The notes beneath the pieces are model-generated. The model searched no databases. It was not told where the DNA came from and saw only the letters and a program-made list of their open reading frames with translations. A program made the translations under genes and the position numbers. From the NCBI GenBank assembly GCA_002747055.1, contig PDSQ01000026.1, forward strand, positions 1 through 64,000: a stretch of 64,000 bases of DNA, written 5' to 3'. This DNA comes from Gammaproteobacteria bacterium. Its GTDB lineage: Bacteria; Pseudomonadota; Gammaproteobacteria; Pseudomonadales; Oleiphilaceae. Shown here piece after piece: positions 30,130 to 39,954 of the stretch. The first letter of the stretch is position 1; the number at the start of each line of letters is the position of its first letter.

Positions 30130-30855
30130 TTAGAGCAAACCTAAACTCTTCGCCATTTTATCAGCAGGCATATAGCCTCTGATCAGCCGCCCGGATTCGA
30201 AAAATATAGCCGGCGTACCTGTCACTCCCATTCGATGGCCCAATTCAAACTGGGTCGCAACCGGGTTGTCACATTTAACGGGGGGCACCTGCTTGCCTTG
30301 TTTGGCCAGCGTCATAGTGGCTTTTCGATCTTTCGCACACCAAGTGGAAACGATCTTATCGTAAGACTTGGAACCAATGCCTGCGCGGGGATAGGCGAGA
30401 TAATTGACCTGGATTCCATACTTATTGAGGAGAGGAACTTCATTGTGAAACTTTCGACAATAAAAACAATCAATATCGGTAAATACATTAATTGTCGCTT
30501 TCACATCTTTTGGAGCAAAAATAACCATTTCAGAATCGGGAACGGTTTTTAGCAAGGCGGCTCTTGCCGTTTCACGGCGTTTCTCCGTCAGGTTTTCCAG
30601 TCCGAAATTTGACACTCGATACAGGTCACCAGCGAAAAAGTGGTTGGCATCTTCTGTGACGTAGAGCACCTGATCGAGATCGGAAGCGACTTCAAAAATG
30701 CCAGGCAAGGCTGAGTCCGCGATAGATTTTATCTGCAAATCAGGAATAACTGAAGCAAGTTTTTGCTTTATCAAGGCACTTTTATCCTGAGCCACGTCAG
30801 ACTGCACGATGCCAGACATTAAAAAAAACAGAACAGATACCAATACTTTACCCAC
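30130..30855 (-). CDS. dsbC: Periplasmic disulfide isomerase DsbC
   Basis: Reshuffles wrong disulfides in the periplasm and is kept reduced by DsbD. The 241-residue protein has a signal peptide (about 1-19), an N-terminal dimerisation domain and a thioredoxin fold with the active site Cys130-Phe-Tyr-Cys133. The cis-proline loop is GVTGTPAIFF. A structural Cys pair lies in the insert (STWCAKD and PVKCDNP). It is upstream of hom, as in Pseudomonas, where xerD precedes it; xerD is not present here. Confidence 0.96.
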   Translation of the reverse strand: MGKVLVSVLFFLMSGIVQSDVAQDKSALIKQKLASVIPDLQIKSIADSALPGIFEVASDLDQVLYVTEDANHFFAGDLYRVSNFGLENLTEKRRETARAALLKTVPDSEMVIFAPKDVKATINVFTDIDCFYCRKFHNEVPLLNKYGIQVNYLAYPRAGIGSKSYDKIVSTWCAKDRKATMTLAKQGKQVPPVKCDNPVATQFELGHRMGVTGTPAIFFESGRLIRGYMPADKMAKSLGLL

Positions 30856-30944
30856 AAACCCCTACTAATGTTTCACCATCCAGAACCCTAGTAGATACCT
30901 AGTAGATACTTAAGACCCGTCCACTTCGCCAACCGGCACAAACA

Positions 30945-30976
30945 AATAAAAAAAGGCAACATTGATAGCTGCCTTT
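30945..30976 (-). terminator. Intrinsic terminator of the rpsP-rimM-trmD-rplS operon
   Basis: On the minus strand AAAGGCA (30970-30976) pairs with TGCCTTT (30952-30958), followed by a run of T residues broken by a single A. It lies about 46 bp after the rplS stop and upstream of dsbC. Confidence 0.8.
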
Positions 30977-31021
30977 CTCGTTTATCGGCGTTTCAAACCA
31001 TGCCGCCAAATACAAAGTTGA

Positions 31022-31381
31022 TCAGTTCAACTTTTCTTTAATACGTGCGGCCTTACCGCTCAGTTCACGCAAGTAGTACAACTTGGCCTGGCGCACGTCA
31101 CCTCGACGCTTGACCTTGATACTATCCACGATAGGGCTAAACGTTTGGAAAGTGCGCTCAACGCCGACACCATAGGAAATCTTGCGCACGGTAAATGCTG
31201 AGTTCAGGCCCCGATTTCTCTTGGCGATAACGACACCTTCGAATGCCTGCAAACGCTCTCGTTCGCCTTCTTTCACCTTTACTTGTACAACAACGGTATC
31301 ACCAGGCCCAAACTCGGCGATCTCTTTGCTCATTTGCTCAGCTTCCAATGCGCTGATAATTGTGTTTTTATTACTCATCAT
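31022..31381 (-). CDS. rplS: 50S ribosomal protein L19
   Basis: A component of the large ribosomal subunit at the subunit interface. Of 119 residues, with the family signature from [15 protein letters not shown] to [19 protein letters not shown]. It is the last gene of the rpsP-rimM-trmD-rplS operon and is followed by a clear terminator. The 118-bp gap after trmD holds no gene. Confidence 0.98.
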   Translation of the reverse strand: MMSNKNTIISALEAEQMSKEIAEFGPGDTVVVQVKVKEGERERLQAFEGVVIAKRNRGLNSAFTVRKISYGVGVERTFQTFSPIVDSIKVKRRGDVRQAKLYYLRELSGKAARIKEKLN

Positions 31382-31499
31382 TTGCTCCTAAACACCGGAA
31401 TCGAGTGACCCGACCTATCTTATTAAAACCGTATACAAAACGTCACCAAATACATGGCCAAGTTAAAAAACATAAGCGACCAAACGGCTACCATCAAGT

Positions 31500-32312
31500 T
31501 CATCTGGCCGACTTCTTATCTATCGCAAGCACAGACTTGTCACTATCCAGGCTGGCCAGTGAAAGTTCGTATTTTACTTTCTCCAGCAACCTTTGTTGTT
31601 CGTTTGTCAGATCGATGTCATCCAGCAAATCCGGCCGCCTTTGCCAAGTTCTACTTAACGACTGCTTTAACCTCCACAGCCTGATTTCCTCGTGGTTACC
31701 GCCCAGCAGCACCTCCGGTACTCTCAAGCTGGCAAAATCCTCTGGCCTGGTATAGTGCGGGCAGTCCAAAAGACCATTAAAAAAAGAATCCTCAACTGCC
31801 GACTCACCATGCCCAAGTACGCCTGGTATGAAACGGGAAACAGCATCGATCAAGACCATTGCCGCTAGTTCGCCACCAGTCAGCACGAAATCACCAAGTG
31901 AAATTTCTTCGTCAACTTCCAGCTCGATCAGGCGTTCGTCAATCCCTTCATACCTCCCCGCAACCAGAATCATGGAGTCACGATTGGCGAGACCAGTCAC
32001 TTTCGCTTGATTCAGCCTGCTGCCCTGTGGCGACAAACAGATCACCTTTGGTGCAAACCCTTTATCCTTGGCCTTTGCCTTCGCCGCGACGATAGCTCGA
32101 CGCAGCGGCTCGACTTTCATGATCATGCCTGGGCCACCACCGTAGGGGCGATCATCGACAGTTCGGTGCCTGTCATCGGTGAATTGTCTCGGGTTCCACA
32201 AATCAAGACTCAGCTTGTTTTCGCGAATAGCTCTGCCTGTCACACCATAATCAGAAATCGCCTGGAACATTTCCGGGAAAAGAGTGACAACACCAACCCA
32301 CACTAAAGACAC
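31500..32312 (-). CDS. trmD: tRNA (guanine-37-N1)-methyltransferase
   Basis: Methylates G37 next to the anticodon using S-adenosylmethionine, which prevents +1 frameshifting. It is a SPOUT-fold enzyme with the trefoil-knot cofactor site. Family motifs include VVTLFPEMF at the N terminus, [14 protein letters not shown] and the knot segment [10 protein letters not shown] and [13 protein letters not shown]. The C-terminal extension past residue 245 is slightly longer than in E. coli. It stands in the canonical place between rimM and rplS. Confidence 0.98.
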   Translation of the reverse strand: MSLVWVGVVTLFPEMFQAISDYGVTGRAIRENKLSLDLWNPRQFTDDRHRTVDDRPYGGGPGMIMKVEPLRRAIVAAKAKAKDKGFAPKVICLSPQGSRLNQAKVTGLANRDSMILVAGRYEGIDERLIELEVDEEISLGDFVLTGGELAAMVLIDAVSRFIPGVLGHGESAVEDSFFNGLLDCPHYTRPEDFASLRVPEVLLGGNHEEIRLWRLKQSLSRTWQRRPDLLDDIDLTNEQQRLLEKVKYELSLASLDSDKSVLAIDKKSAR

Positions 32313-32345
32313 CTCTTCCGAACCACACTACTCACCAGACCCGAT

Positions 32346-32912
32346 CTAAAAATCAAGATCCCAATCAATATCTATCTTCTGATTGTCAATATCTATCTTT
32401 TTAACCACTTGATCAGGCAAATAAGGAACCAATCTTTCCTTCTTATCGATACTGTTAGCCGAAGGTTTCACGACAATTACATCATTGGCACCGGTCTCCA
32501 TCATGTAGGCCACTTTTCCGACCAACACCCCGGTTTCCGAATGATACACTTCTAAACCTTCTAGCTGATGCCAATAATAGTCGTTGTCTGGCAATTCAGG
32601 GAGAGAGCGTGTTGCCACACACACAGAACTCCCGCATAATTTTTCAGCTTGCGTCCTATCCGCGCATTCAACAAACTTCACGACAATACCCTTGCCGTGC
32701 GTCTTGCCATGTTCCAACCGATAAGTGACAGGCTTTCCATTTTGAACCAGAATCCAATCCGAGTAGCTCAAAATATTATCTATTGGGTCAGTATAGGAAT
32801 AAACCTTCAGCCAACCTTTAATACCGTAAGGCGAAGTGACCTTGCCCAGGATTGTCATCGAATCAGTGCGCTTTTTGCTCACCATCCCTTCAGGTGTTTG
32901 ATCCGGCCTCAA
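32346..32912 (-). CDS. rimM: Ribosome maturation factor RimM
   Basis: Assists maturation of the 30S subunit head with S19. It has an N-terminal RimM beta-barrel with GKVTSPYGIKGWLKV and a C-terminal PRC-barrel (LEVYHSETGVLVGKV, then ending in IDIDWDLDF). The open frame starts at TTG (32912) with GGAG eight bases upstream and gives 188 residues, slightly long. A GTG ten codons in, or an ATG eighteen codons in, are alternative starts. It lies between rpsP and trmD. Confidence 0.96.
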   Translation of the reverse strand: MRPDQTPEGMVSKKRTDSMTILGKVTSPYGIKGWLKVYSYTDPIDNILSYSDWILVQNGKPVTYRLEHGKTHGKGIVVKFVECADRTQAEKLCGSSVCVATRSLPELPDNDYYWHQLEGLEVYHSETGVLVGKVAYMMETGANDVIVVKPSANSIDKKERLVPYLPDQVVKKIDIDNQKIDIDWDLDF

Positions 32913-33033
32913 GCTTATTACTCCAAACTAACAAGTATCTAGCCACTATTCGATCGCGATACCCATCGGGTCACTTTCAGTCGCCTTACTATTTCGATCG
33001 TCCTATATATCCGGATATCCGGACTCAGGTTTT

Positions 33034-33270
33034 TCAGGCGCTTTTAAGCAGACTTTTCACGCGGTCACTTGTTTGCGCACCACGGGCCACCCAAAAATCG
33101 ACACGATCACGATCGATTCGCAAACGCTCTTCCTGACCGCGTGCCAAAGGATTGAAAAAACCTACACGCTCAATAAAACGACCATCGCGTGCACGCCTGC
33201 TATCAGCGACTGTCAAGTGATAAAAAGGGCGCTTCTTGGATCCACCTCGTGCCAGACGAATTGTTACCAT
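33034..33270 (-). CDS. rpsP: 30S ribosomal protein S16
   Basis: A small-subunit ribosomal protein of 78 residues with the family start [10 protein letters not shown] and the typical [11 protein letters not shown] segment. It is the first gene of the rpsP-rimM-trmD-rplS operon and has a strong candidate promoter upstream. Confidence 0.98.
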   Translation of the reverse strand: MVTIRLARGGSKKRPFYHLTVADSRRARDGRFIERVGFFNPLARGQEERLRIDRDRVDFWVARGAQTSDRVKSLLKSA

Positions 33271-33343
33271 TTCGCTTGATTCCTGTTAATTTAACTATTG
33301 AAAAAATTGTCGGTGCTCGAAAGGGCGCACATTGTAGGCGAAA

Positions 33344-33371
33344 ACAATATCATTGAAAACCTCTTTGTCAA
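33344..33371 (-). promoter_or_regulatory. Sigma-70 promoter for the rpsP operon
   Basis: On the minus strand a perfect TTGACA (33366-33371) and TATTGT (33344-33349) are separated by 16 bp, about 74 bp before the rpsP start. A second TTGACA lies a few bases upstream. The strength fits a ribosomal-protein operon. Confidence 0.65.
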
Positions 33372-33445
33372 AAATATTGTCAATTTAGCGCTATATGTGG
33401 AAGATTAAAACTCAACCCGGCACTGTTGGCCCACCCTATTCACTC

Positions 33446-34825
33446 TCACATTCGCCCGAACGGGGGGAATCCACCGCCAGGCGGCATCATTCCTTTCATG
33501 CCTCGCATCATACCGGTCATGCCACCTTTTTTGGTGAATTTCTTCATCATTTTTTGCATCTGTTTATGCTGCTTTAACAAACGGTTCACATCTTGGATTT
33601 GGGTTCCGGAACCGGCTGCAATTCGACGCTTGCGGGAATTATTGATCACATCGGGATAACAACGCTCCTGAACCGTCATCGAGCAGATAATAGCCTCCAT
33701 TTGACCCAGCATATTGTCGTTTACATGCTGCTGCGCCATTTGTGACATTTGCCCCATGCCGGGCAATTTATCCAACAAACCGGCCATGCCACCCATTTTT
33801 TTCATTTGCAGCAATTGATCCCTAAAGTCATCCAGGTCAAAATTCTTCCCTTTCTTTATCTTCCTGGTTAATTTCTCGGCCTTTTGCTTATCCAGCTTGC
33901 GCTCGGCTTCTTCTATTAGAGAAAGCACATCCCCCATACCCAGAATTCGGGATGCCAACCGATCAGGATGAAATGGCTCCAAAGCCTCTGTTTTTTCACC
34001 CGCACCTAGAAATTTAATAGGCTTGCCGGTAATCGCTCTTACTGACAGTGCGGCACCACCTCGCGCATCACCATCGGTTTTGGTCAAGATCACACCTGTC
34101 AACGGAAGCGCATCGTTAAATGCTTTAGCCGTGTTGGCGGCATCCTGACCTGTCATCGCATCTACGACAAAAAGGGTTTCGACCGGCTCGACAGAACGAT
34201 GAAGTTGCTTGATTTCAGTCATCATCTGATCATCAATATGCAGTCGCCCGGCGGTATCGACTATCAACACATCGGCAAACGCTTTTTTAGCAGCGGCCTT
34301 GGCGTTTTCCGCGATAACTACCGGGGTCTGTTCTGTCGAACTATGACAACACTCTATTCCGATACTGTCAGCCAGGGTTTTCAACTGCTGAATAGCCGCT
34401 GGTCGGTAGACATCCGCGCTCACCACCATGACTTTTTTCTTTTGTCGCTCTTTGAGGAATCGAGCCAGTTTTGCCACAGTCGTTGTTTTGCCTGCGCCCT
34501 GCAAACCAGCCATCAAAATGACCGCTGGCGGCTGAGTATTCAGAGATAAATCCTCACAGGCATTTCCCATAACCGCAGTGAGTTCGGCATCGACAACCTT
34601 GATAAACTCCTGCCCCGGAGTCAGACTTCTTTGCACTTCCTGACCTACGGCCCTTTGTTTGACTTGCTCGATAAAGTCTTTTACCACTGGCAGTGCAACA
34701 TCCGCTTCTAAAAGTGCCATACGCACTTCTCGCAGCGTTTCCTTGATATTGTCTTCCGTCAACTTTGCCTGGCCCGTTACCTTTCTAAGGCTTTCTGACA
34801 ATCTACCGGTCAAATTCTCAAACAT
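33446..34825 (-). CDS. ffh: Signal recognition particle protein Ffh
   Basis: The GTPase that, with 4.5S RNA, delivers nascent inner-membrane proteins to FtsY. Of 459 residues: N domain (1-85), G domain with GLQGAGKTTT, DTAGRL and TKTDGDARGG, and a methionine-rich M domain (about 325-459) with the RNA-binding IAAGSGTQIQDVNRL segment and many Met residues near the C terminus. It is the next gene upstream of rpsP and divergent from ypjD. Confidence 0.98.
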   Translation of the reverse strand: MFENLTGRLSESLRKVTGQAKLTEDNIKETLREVRMALLEADVALPVVKDFIEQVKQRAVGQEVQRSLTPGQEFIKVVDAELTAVMGNACEDLSLNTQPPAVILMAGLQGAGKTTTVAKLARFLKERQKKKVMVVSADVYRPAAIQQLKTLADSIGIECCHSSTEQTPVVIAENAKAAAKKAFADVLIVDTAGRLHIDDQMMTEIKQLHRSVEPVETLFVVDAMTGQDAANTAKAFNDALPLTGVILTKTDGDARGGAALSVRAITGKPIKFLGAGEKTEALEPFHPDRLASRILGMGDVLSLIEEAERKLDKQKAEKLTRKIKKGKNFDLDDFRDQLLQMKKMGGMAGLLDKLPGMGQMSQMAQQHVNDNMLGQMEAIICSMTVQERCYPDVINNSRKRRIAAGSGTQIQDVNRLLKQHKQMQKMMKKFTKKGGMTGMMRGMKGMMPPGGGFPPFGRM

Positions 34826-35078
34826 ACTTCGCTATCTCATATTGAACTTTAACAATCACCCTTTGGCCTGATTCGCCGCCGGGTTCACTCTTGTCACTTT
34901 ATTTGGTTATATGGCGCGGTATTATAAACCAATACCGGCAGATTTCGACCTTTGACAACATACACCTGTTTTCGTCGAGCCGTTTTGCTATAAACTTGTA
35001 TTAAATCCTGTTTCAACCATGCTACTCTATGCCGCACCATTCTGAAACGCATGACAAATTAGCCCATACTCCGACACT

Positions 35079-35870
35079 ATGACAATTACGCTCAGCCTGA
35101 CAGCTATTTTCTTCTATTTATTAGGTACCGCCCACCAACTCCTGGTATTTCAAAATCGAATTTCTCCAAAGCCGTTTTTGGCATTTCTTATCGGCGTACT
35201 CGCGATTATTTGTCATGGCGTCTTGGACTTCCAACTTATCGTGCGCGAAGAAGGCATCGATTTAAATTTTTTCAAGGCGTCTGTGGCGACATCCTGGGTC
35301 ATAGTCGTCATCACGGCGATAGTAAACATCAGAAAGCCCCTTTCCAGTTTACTACTGGGCGCCTACCCGATCGCGATTTTATCACTGATTTGCTTGATCA
35401 TTTTTAACCATGACGACTGGCGTGCAACCACAAACCAGGGGGGACTGATTGCACACATATTGTTTTCCGTCACAGCCTACAGTGTATTTACCCTCGCCGC
35501 CATACAAGCCTGCATGCTCTACGCGCAAAACAGATCCCTGCGAACCAATTACAATGGATCACTTATCAAAAACCTGCCACCACTTCAAACCATGGAAGAT
35601 ATGCTGTTTGAAATGCTCTATTCCGGCGTAATCTTGCTAACGATTGCAATTGCTCTTGGGTTTTTATTTATTGAAGACCTGTTCGCGCAAAAGCTGGTGC
35701 ACAAAACGGTGTTTTCATTAGTGTCCCTCATTGTATTCACAACACTGATAATCGGCCACAAAATCTCCGGATGGCGCGGTGTAACGGCGAGCAAGTGGAC
35801 CCTGTCCGGAAGCCTGTTGTTAATGATTGGATACTTCGGCAGCAAAGCGATGATTGAACTGATACTGTAG
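35079..35870 (+). CDS. ypjD: CcsA/HemX-family membrane protein YpjD
   Basis: An inner-membrane protein of 263 residues with eight predicted hydrophobic helices and the cytochrome-c-assembly-like core (a late segment reads GWRGVTASKWTLSG). YpjD-type proteins resemble CcsA/CcmC; its role is not established, though heme handling or an inner-membrane stress role has been proposed for relatives. It is divergent from ffh, the conserved arrangement in gammaproteobacteria. I see no strong ribosome-binding site at the ATG. Confidence 0.88.
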   Translation: MTITLSLTAIFFYLLGTAHQLLVFQNRISPKPFLAFLIGVLAIICHGVLDFQLIVREEGIDLNFFKASVATSWVIVVITAIVNIRKPLSSLLLGAYPIAILSLICLIIFNHDDWRATTNQGGLIAHILFSVTAYSVFTLAAIQACMLYAQNRSLRTNYNGSLIKNLPPLQTMEDMLFEMLYSGVILLTIAIALGFLFIEDLFAQKLVHKTVFSLVSLIVFTTLIIGHKISGWRGVTASKWTLSGSLLLMIGYFGSKAMIELIL

Positions 35871-36168
35871 CCTGACAACGCCCCCTATCGACAGTCATCT
35901 CACTCTAAGGCTCGGCCACATCTTGGGAAACAATCTTAGAACCTTGAGACCAGCATCGCGATTTTGAACGACAACCTCTTTTTTGTTAATCATATGAAAC
36001 TCTTTTTTTGTTTTAATTTCCAAGCCAATGTATACTCGGAGTGAAAGGCGTCTATCTAGAATCGCCGAATTAATACGCAAAATAAAAAAATAAAAAAACC
36101 AATAACAACAATAATAAACTGTAACACTCGGTTAAAAAGTCGGTTGAGGTGTTCTGTGGGAGCTGCAG
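35871..36168. other. Intergenic region between ypjD and the DUF1631 gene
   Basis: About 300 bp, AT-rich in its second half, without a supported gene. It holds the candidate promoter for the DUF1631 gene described separately. Confidence 0.4.
36008..36036 (+). promoter_or_regulatory. Candidate promoter for the DUF1631-tonB pair
   Basis: TTGTTT (36008-36013) and TATACT (36031-36036) are separated by 17 bp, about 130 bp upstream of the DUF1631 start codon. Confidence 0.45.
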
Positions 36169-38439
36169 ATGACAGACTGGTCGAATCACTTTGCAGGGGA
36201 TAAAACCCCGGACTTTGCCCTGAGCACAGCAAAAAAACACTGGCAAAATAGCAGAAAGACCGAAGCGAACCAAACCAAGCCACACCCCAATCCAGTTGTT
36301 CAAAACTGTAATCCGCAGTTAACTTCGCACTTGGCCAGATTGACTTGCCGGAAACTGGCTGAACTCATTGATTCTTCGTTTGATAAAATCGACGACTACC
36401 TATTCGACAAAGCAAATATGGCGCGCAGCAATACCGAACAGAGCAAACTGTTCGATTCGATGCGGGAACTACGGTTAAAACGAAAAAATTATGAACAGTT
36501 CTTGACCAGTTCTGTAACAAAGCTGTTTTCAAATCCATTCTTGGATGTGCAATCCAAACAAAGTCAGAACTCCACCGCCGAAACCTTGAGTTTAGTTCAA
36601 GATGAACAACTGGAAACTCAAGTCTTGATTGAGAGCAATATCAACTCTCTTCGAGTCACTTACCTCGGTGAAATACTTCAGTTTCAAACTCGCTATTCAA
36701 CACTATTCGAAAACTCGACATCGTCGAAACCAGCCAACCCGCTCGACCCGGAAAAAGTCACCAATCTTGTCGCCAAAGGCTGCACTTATTTTGACCTTGA
36801 GCAAGATGACCGATTGATGGTACTCAAGCAGATCAACAAAACACTTGGCGAAGCTTATGGATCACTTCTGGATATACTTAACACTGAATTAATCGCACAA
36901 GGCATTTTGCCCACCCTTAAGTTTAAATCCAGCACAAACAACACCGAAATCGAAGAAGAGAGTTCACACTCAATTCCTGCCGGGCCGGAAAGCGACAAAG
37001 AAAAGCCTGTGACGGCAGTCGGCCCAGATAGCGAAGAGCAGGACATTTTAGTTGAAATGAAGTCCTTACTGGCAAAACTTCGCAGCAGAATCAATGCTAA
37101 CAGTGCGTCATACCAGAACCAGGCTAAACCGGCATACAAACAGGAAGAACTGTTCGATGCGTTATCCAGCCTCCAGGATAGTTATACCAAAGCCGAGCTT
37201 TATTCCGGAAAGGCGGAAGTACTGGATATCAAAGAAGCTATCAGTCGAGCCGATTCATATAGCGGCGCTGCCGCAAAATCTATCGCCGAACATGATGAGG
37301 ATCTGATAAATCTTGTCGCGATGCTTTTCGAGTTTATTTTGGATGATTACAACTTGTCTGCCCCGATTCAGGTACTTATTAGTCGATTGCAAATCCCGAT
37401 TGTCAAAGTAGTCCTCAGGGATCAAACATTTTTTAGCAAAGCGAAACATCCAGCGAGAAAGCTGCTTAACGCACTGGCGAAAGCGGGAATAGGCTGGAAT
37501 GACGACAGCGAGAAAAAGAAGGATCAACTTTACACTCAGATTCAAAAGATCGTACTACGCATTCTTGACGAGTTTGATGGAAATATCACGTTATTTCAAG
37601 AGCTTTATGATAAATTTCAACACTTTACCGAAAGAGAGTATAAACGTTCTGCGATCATAGAGGCTCGAACGAAAGAAGCGGAAATCGGCAGAATCAAATC
37701 TCAACGAGCTCAAGCTGCGGTTAAACGAGTGTTAAGAGCACTGCTAAGGGACACCAACCTTCCCCCCATCGCATCGGAAATACTACAGAGTGGGTGGAGT
37801 CGCGTTATGTTCATCGCCTATCTGAAAGACGAATCCGAAAACCGCTGGCAGGAATCGACTCAAATCGCAGAAACGCTGATATGGTGCCTGGAACCCCACA
37901 CCGACGCGAAAGAACGCGAAAAATGGTGCAGAACAGTTCCAGTACTCCTCAAAAAGCTCAAAACAGGTTTGACAGAAATAAGCTATAACTCAGCCAATTT
38001 AAATCAAAAAATTGAAGAGTTAAAAAGTGCACTAACCAGCACATTCAAAGATCCGGCACCAATCAGGAAAGACAGCGTAATACCGAACAGTGGCTTAAAG
38101 GTAACCAAACAGAAGGCCACTGACAAAGCACCTTCTACCACCAAGACGCTATCCCCAGAAGATAAGCAAGTTCTCAAATTGTCGGAAGGTGATTGGATAG
38201 AGTTTTCACTTATCAATGGAAGCAAATTTCGCTGCAAACTGTCTACAATAGTTAAAGATGCTGACTGCTACATATTTGTTAACCGAATGGGCTTGAAAGT
38301 GCTCGAGAAAACCCGCGAAGAACTGGCAACGGATTTAAGAGAAGAAAAAGTAGCCATACTACAACAAGGACTGATGATAGACAGAGCGCTTAATGCAGTC
38401 GTTGGCAATCTTCGAAAAATGTCGGATCAACGTGCATAA
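36169..38439 (+). CDS. DUF1631 family protein
   Basis: A large soluble protein of 756 residues, mostly helical and polar, with no signal peptide or membrane segment. It matches the DUF1631 family found in Pseudomonas and relatives, whose function is unknown (some databases wrongly carry a thymidine phosphorylase label). Visible features are a C-terminal small domain near residues 660-720 (LSEGDWIEFSLINGSKFRCKL) that resembles a PilZ-like or beta-barrel fold seen in family members; a link to c-di-GMP is inference. The start has GGGAG about 8 bases upstream. Its stop overlaps the next gene. Confidence 0.85.
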   Translation: MTDWSNHFAGDKTPDFALSTAKKHWQNSRKTEANQTKPHPNPVVQNCNPQLTSHLARLTCRKLAELIDSSFDKIDDYLFDKANMARSNTEQSKLFDSMRELRLKRKNYEQFLTSSVTKLFSNPFLDVQSKQSQNSTAETLSLVQDEQLETQVLIESNINSLRVTYLGEILQFQTRYSTLFENSTSSKPANPLDPEKVTNLVAKGCTYFDLEQDDRLMVLKQINKTLGEAYGSLLDILNTELIAQGILPTLKFKSSTNNTEIEEESSHSIPAGPESDKEKPVTAVGPDSEEQDILVEMKSLLAKLRSRINANSASYQNQAKPAYKQEELFDALSSLQDSYTKAELYSGKAEVLDIKEAISRADSYSGAAAKSIAEHDEDLINLVAMLFEFILDDYNLSAPIQVLISRLQIPIVKVVLRDQTFFSKAKHPARKLLNALAKAGIGWNDDSEKKKDQLYTQIQKIVLRILDEFDGNITLFQELYDKFQHFTEREYKRSAIIEARTKEAEIGRIKSQRAQAAVKRVLRALLRDTNLPPIASEILQSGWSRVMFIAYLKDESENRWQESTQIAETLIWCLEPHTDAKEREKWCRTVPVLLKKLKTGLTEISYNSANLNQKIEELKSALTSTFKDPAPIRKDSVIPNSGLKVTKQKATDKAPSTTKTLSPEDKQVLKLSEGDWIEFSLINGSKFRCKLSTIVKDADCYIFVNRMGLKVLEKTREELATDLREEKVAILQQGLMIDRALNAVVGNLRKMSDQRA

Positions 38440-39289
38440 CAGCCTTGATATTCAAGACAAAGCCACCTCGATACGCGTTGCCCTGTCAATTTCATTGGCA
38501 TTGCTCGCTCACACCGTTATTATTCTGGTTATAGCCAGATTAATCGACCCGCCCAAACCAGACGTAGTTGAGACAATCTATGTCAGGTTGACGGCGCCTG
38601 GTATCAGCCACTCCAAAAGCAGCGTATCCGATACCGCAATCCAGACCGGCAAGGAACACGCTGAAGTAATTTCCGATGACGAATACAAGGTCACCACACT
38701 CGGGCAAAGCGCCCATCAAGTTGCGTCGATCCGGACACAGGATAACATCGACGATTACTCAACAGAGCCACAACCGCTGACACAAAGCGACATCCCGAAC
38801 CCGACACCTTTCAGCCAAAAATCATTGACATCGAACCCTGTCCTTTCGAAGCACAGTTTCCAAACCCTGCCCTCTGTTCCCTCGGCCGTATCGAGTCAGG
38901 AGAATTCGCTGAACCTAAACCACTTGTTCGATCAAAAGCAGATTAAACCGGCAAAAATCAAGCAAATCAGTACCCGCAAAAAAAAATCGATGACCGACTA
39001 TGAAATCAAGCTGATCCAGCACATGGCCAATGCCAAAAACTACCAAGACACACAGTTCAAGCTCAGTCAAATAAAGCAGGAAAGAAACATTGAGCTGGGC
39101 ATACAGTTGCAGAGTAACGGTGCGCTGGAAAGTGCAAGAGTCTTATCTTCAAGTGGCCTGCAGGCTCTGGATGCAGCGACACTCAGATCCGCCTATTCCG
39201 CCAGTCCATTTCCCAAGCCTCCAGCCAGTCACTCAAAAAACAATTTTACCTATGAACTTGATATTCAGTATTTACCGCGGCATAACTAA
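38432..39289 (+). CDS. Energy transducer of the TonB family
   Basis: A 285-residue inner-membrane anchored protein. It has an N-terminal transmembrane helix (about residues 15-37), a long Ser/Thr/Pro/Gln-rich periplasmic linker, and a C-terminal TonB/TolA-like domain (LGIQLQSNGALESARVLSSSG, then AAYSASPFPKPP-like end). No exbBD or TonB-dependent receptor is nearby, so it may use shared ExbBD. The GTG at 38432 lies inside the last codons of the DUF1631 gene (8-bp overlap), with GGAT upstream, which points to translational coupling. A longer frame starting at 38393 is possible. Confidence 0.78.
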   Translation: MHNSLDIQDKATSIRVALSISLALLAHTVIILVIARLIDPPKPDVVETIYVRLTAPGISHSKSSVSDTAIQTGKEHAEVISDDEYKVTTLGQSAHQVASIRTQDNIDDYSTEPQPLTQSDIPNPTPFSQKSLTSNPVLSKHSFQTLPSVPSAVSSQENSLNLNHLFDQKQIKPAKIKQISTRKKKSMTDYEIKLIQHMANAKNYQDTQFKLSQIKQERNIELGIQLQSNGALESARVLSSSGLQALDAATLRSAYSASPFPKPPASHSKNNFTYELDIQYLPRHN

Positions 39290-39307
39290 CTGTTTTGTCG
39301 ATCCCCG

Positions 39308-39640
39308 TTACTCTGCCTGCTCTGCAGCTGCAACGCATTCCTTGACCAACTTTTGCAATTCTCCGCTTTCAAACATTTCAGTAATGATGTCACAACCACC
39401 GATTAGCTCGCCTTTTATATACAGTTGAGGGAAAGTAGGCCAGTTAGAGTATACTTTCAACTGCTCTCTGATTTCGGGGTGGTCAATAATATTTACATAA
39501 GCAAAACGCTCGCCACAGGCCATCAAGGATTGCACGGAACGTGCAGAAAATCCGCACTGGGGCGCTTGAGGGGTACCTTTCATATACAGAATAATATCAT
39601 TGCTGGACAGCTGTTCTTTGATAGTTTCGATAATATCCAT
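39308..39640 (-). CDS. grxD: Monothiol glutaredoxin GrxD
   Basis: A cytosolic Grx4-type glutaredoxin of 110 residues that carries 2Fe-2S clusters with glutathione and BolA. The CGFS active site begins at Cys29 (APQCGFSARSVQ), and the glutathione-binding WPTFPQLY and GGCDI segments are present. The frame opens 13 codons earlier, but the ATG at 39640 has GGA upstream and gives the family start MDIIETIK. It is convergent with the tonB gene, 18 bp away, and divergent from argD. Confidence 0.97.
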   Translation of the reverse strand: MDIIETIKEQLSSNDIILYMKGTPQAPQCGFSARSVQSLMACGERFAYVNIIDHPEIREQLKVYSNWPTFPQLYIKGELIGGCDIITEMFESGELQKLVKECVAAAEQAE

Positions 39641-39892
39641 GGATATTCCTTTTCTTTGATTTGTAAACGCAAGATACAACCATTAATCAATGGCTATTGC
39701 GACCATGTTGCGATTGTACCCCTTTTATAATAGTTGAACAATTTAGTTGGTTATTGCCGGTTTTTTTGCCGGTTGTTTAATCAAAGACCGTCTGGCACCT
39801 ATCGCGATTCAATACTAAAGCTATTTATGCATGTATATATGTACTATACTAAGACGAATTAACGAACACCTTATTCAAACAATAAAGATCGA

Positions 39893-39919
39893 AAAAAGGC
39901 AGCTGATCACTGCCTTTTT
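39893..39919 (+). terminator. Intrinsic terminator in the argD leader (candidate attenuator)
   Basis: AAAAAGGCAG (39893-39902) pairs perfectly with CTGCCTTTTT (39910-39919) around a 7-nt loop, so the stem is 10 bp with a built-in U tract. It lies 36 bp before the argD start. The only plausible plus-strand promoter in this gap is upstream of it (a TATACT box at 39845-39850), so argD transcripts must pass through it. Confidence 0.7.
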
Positions 39920-39954
39920 GCTTTAACGGGAGGCAAACCTCAAGAGGATCAAAA

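Noticed and set aside
38004..38237. Minus-strand frame inside the DUF1631 gene
   Set aside because: It lies wholly antisense to a conserved coding region and has no start signal.
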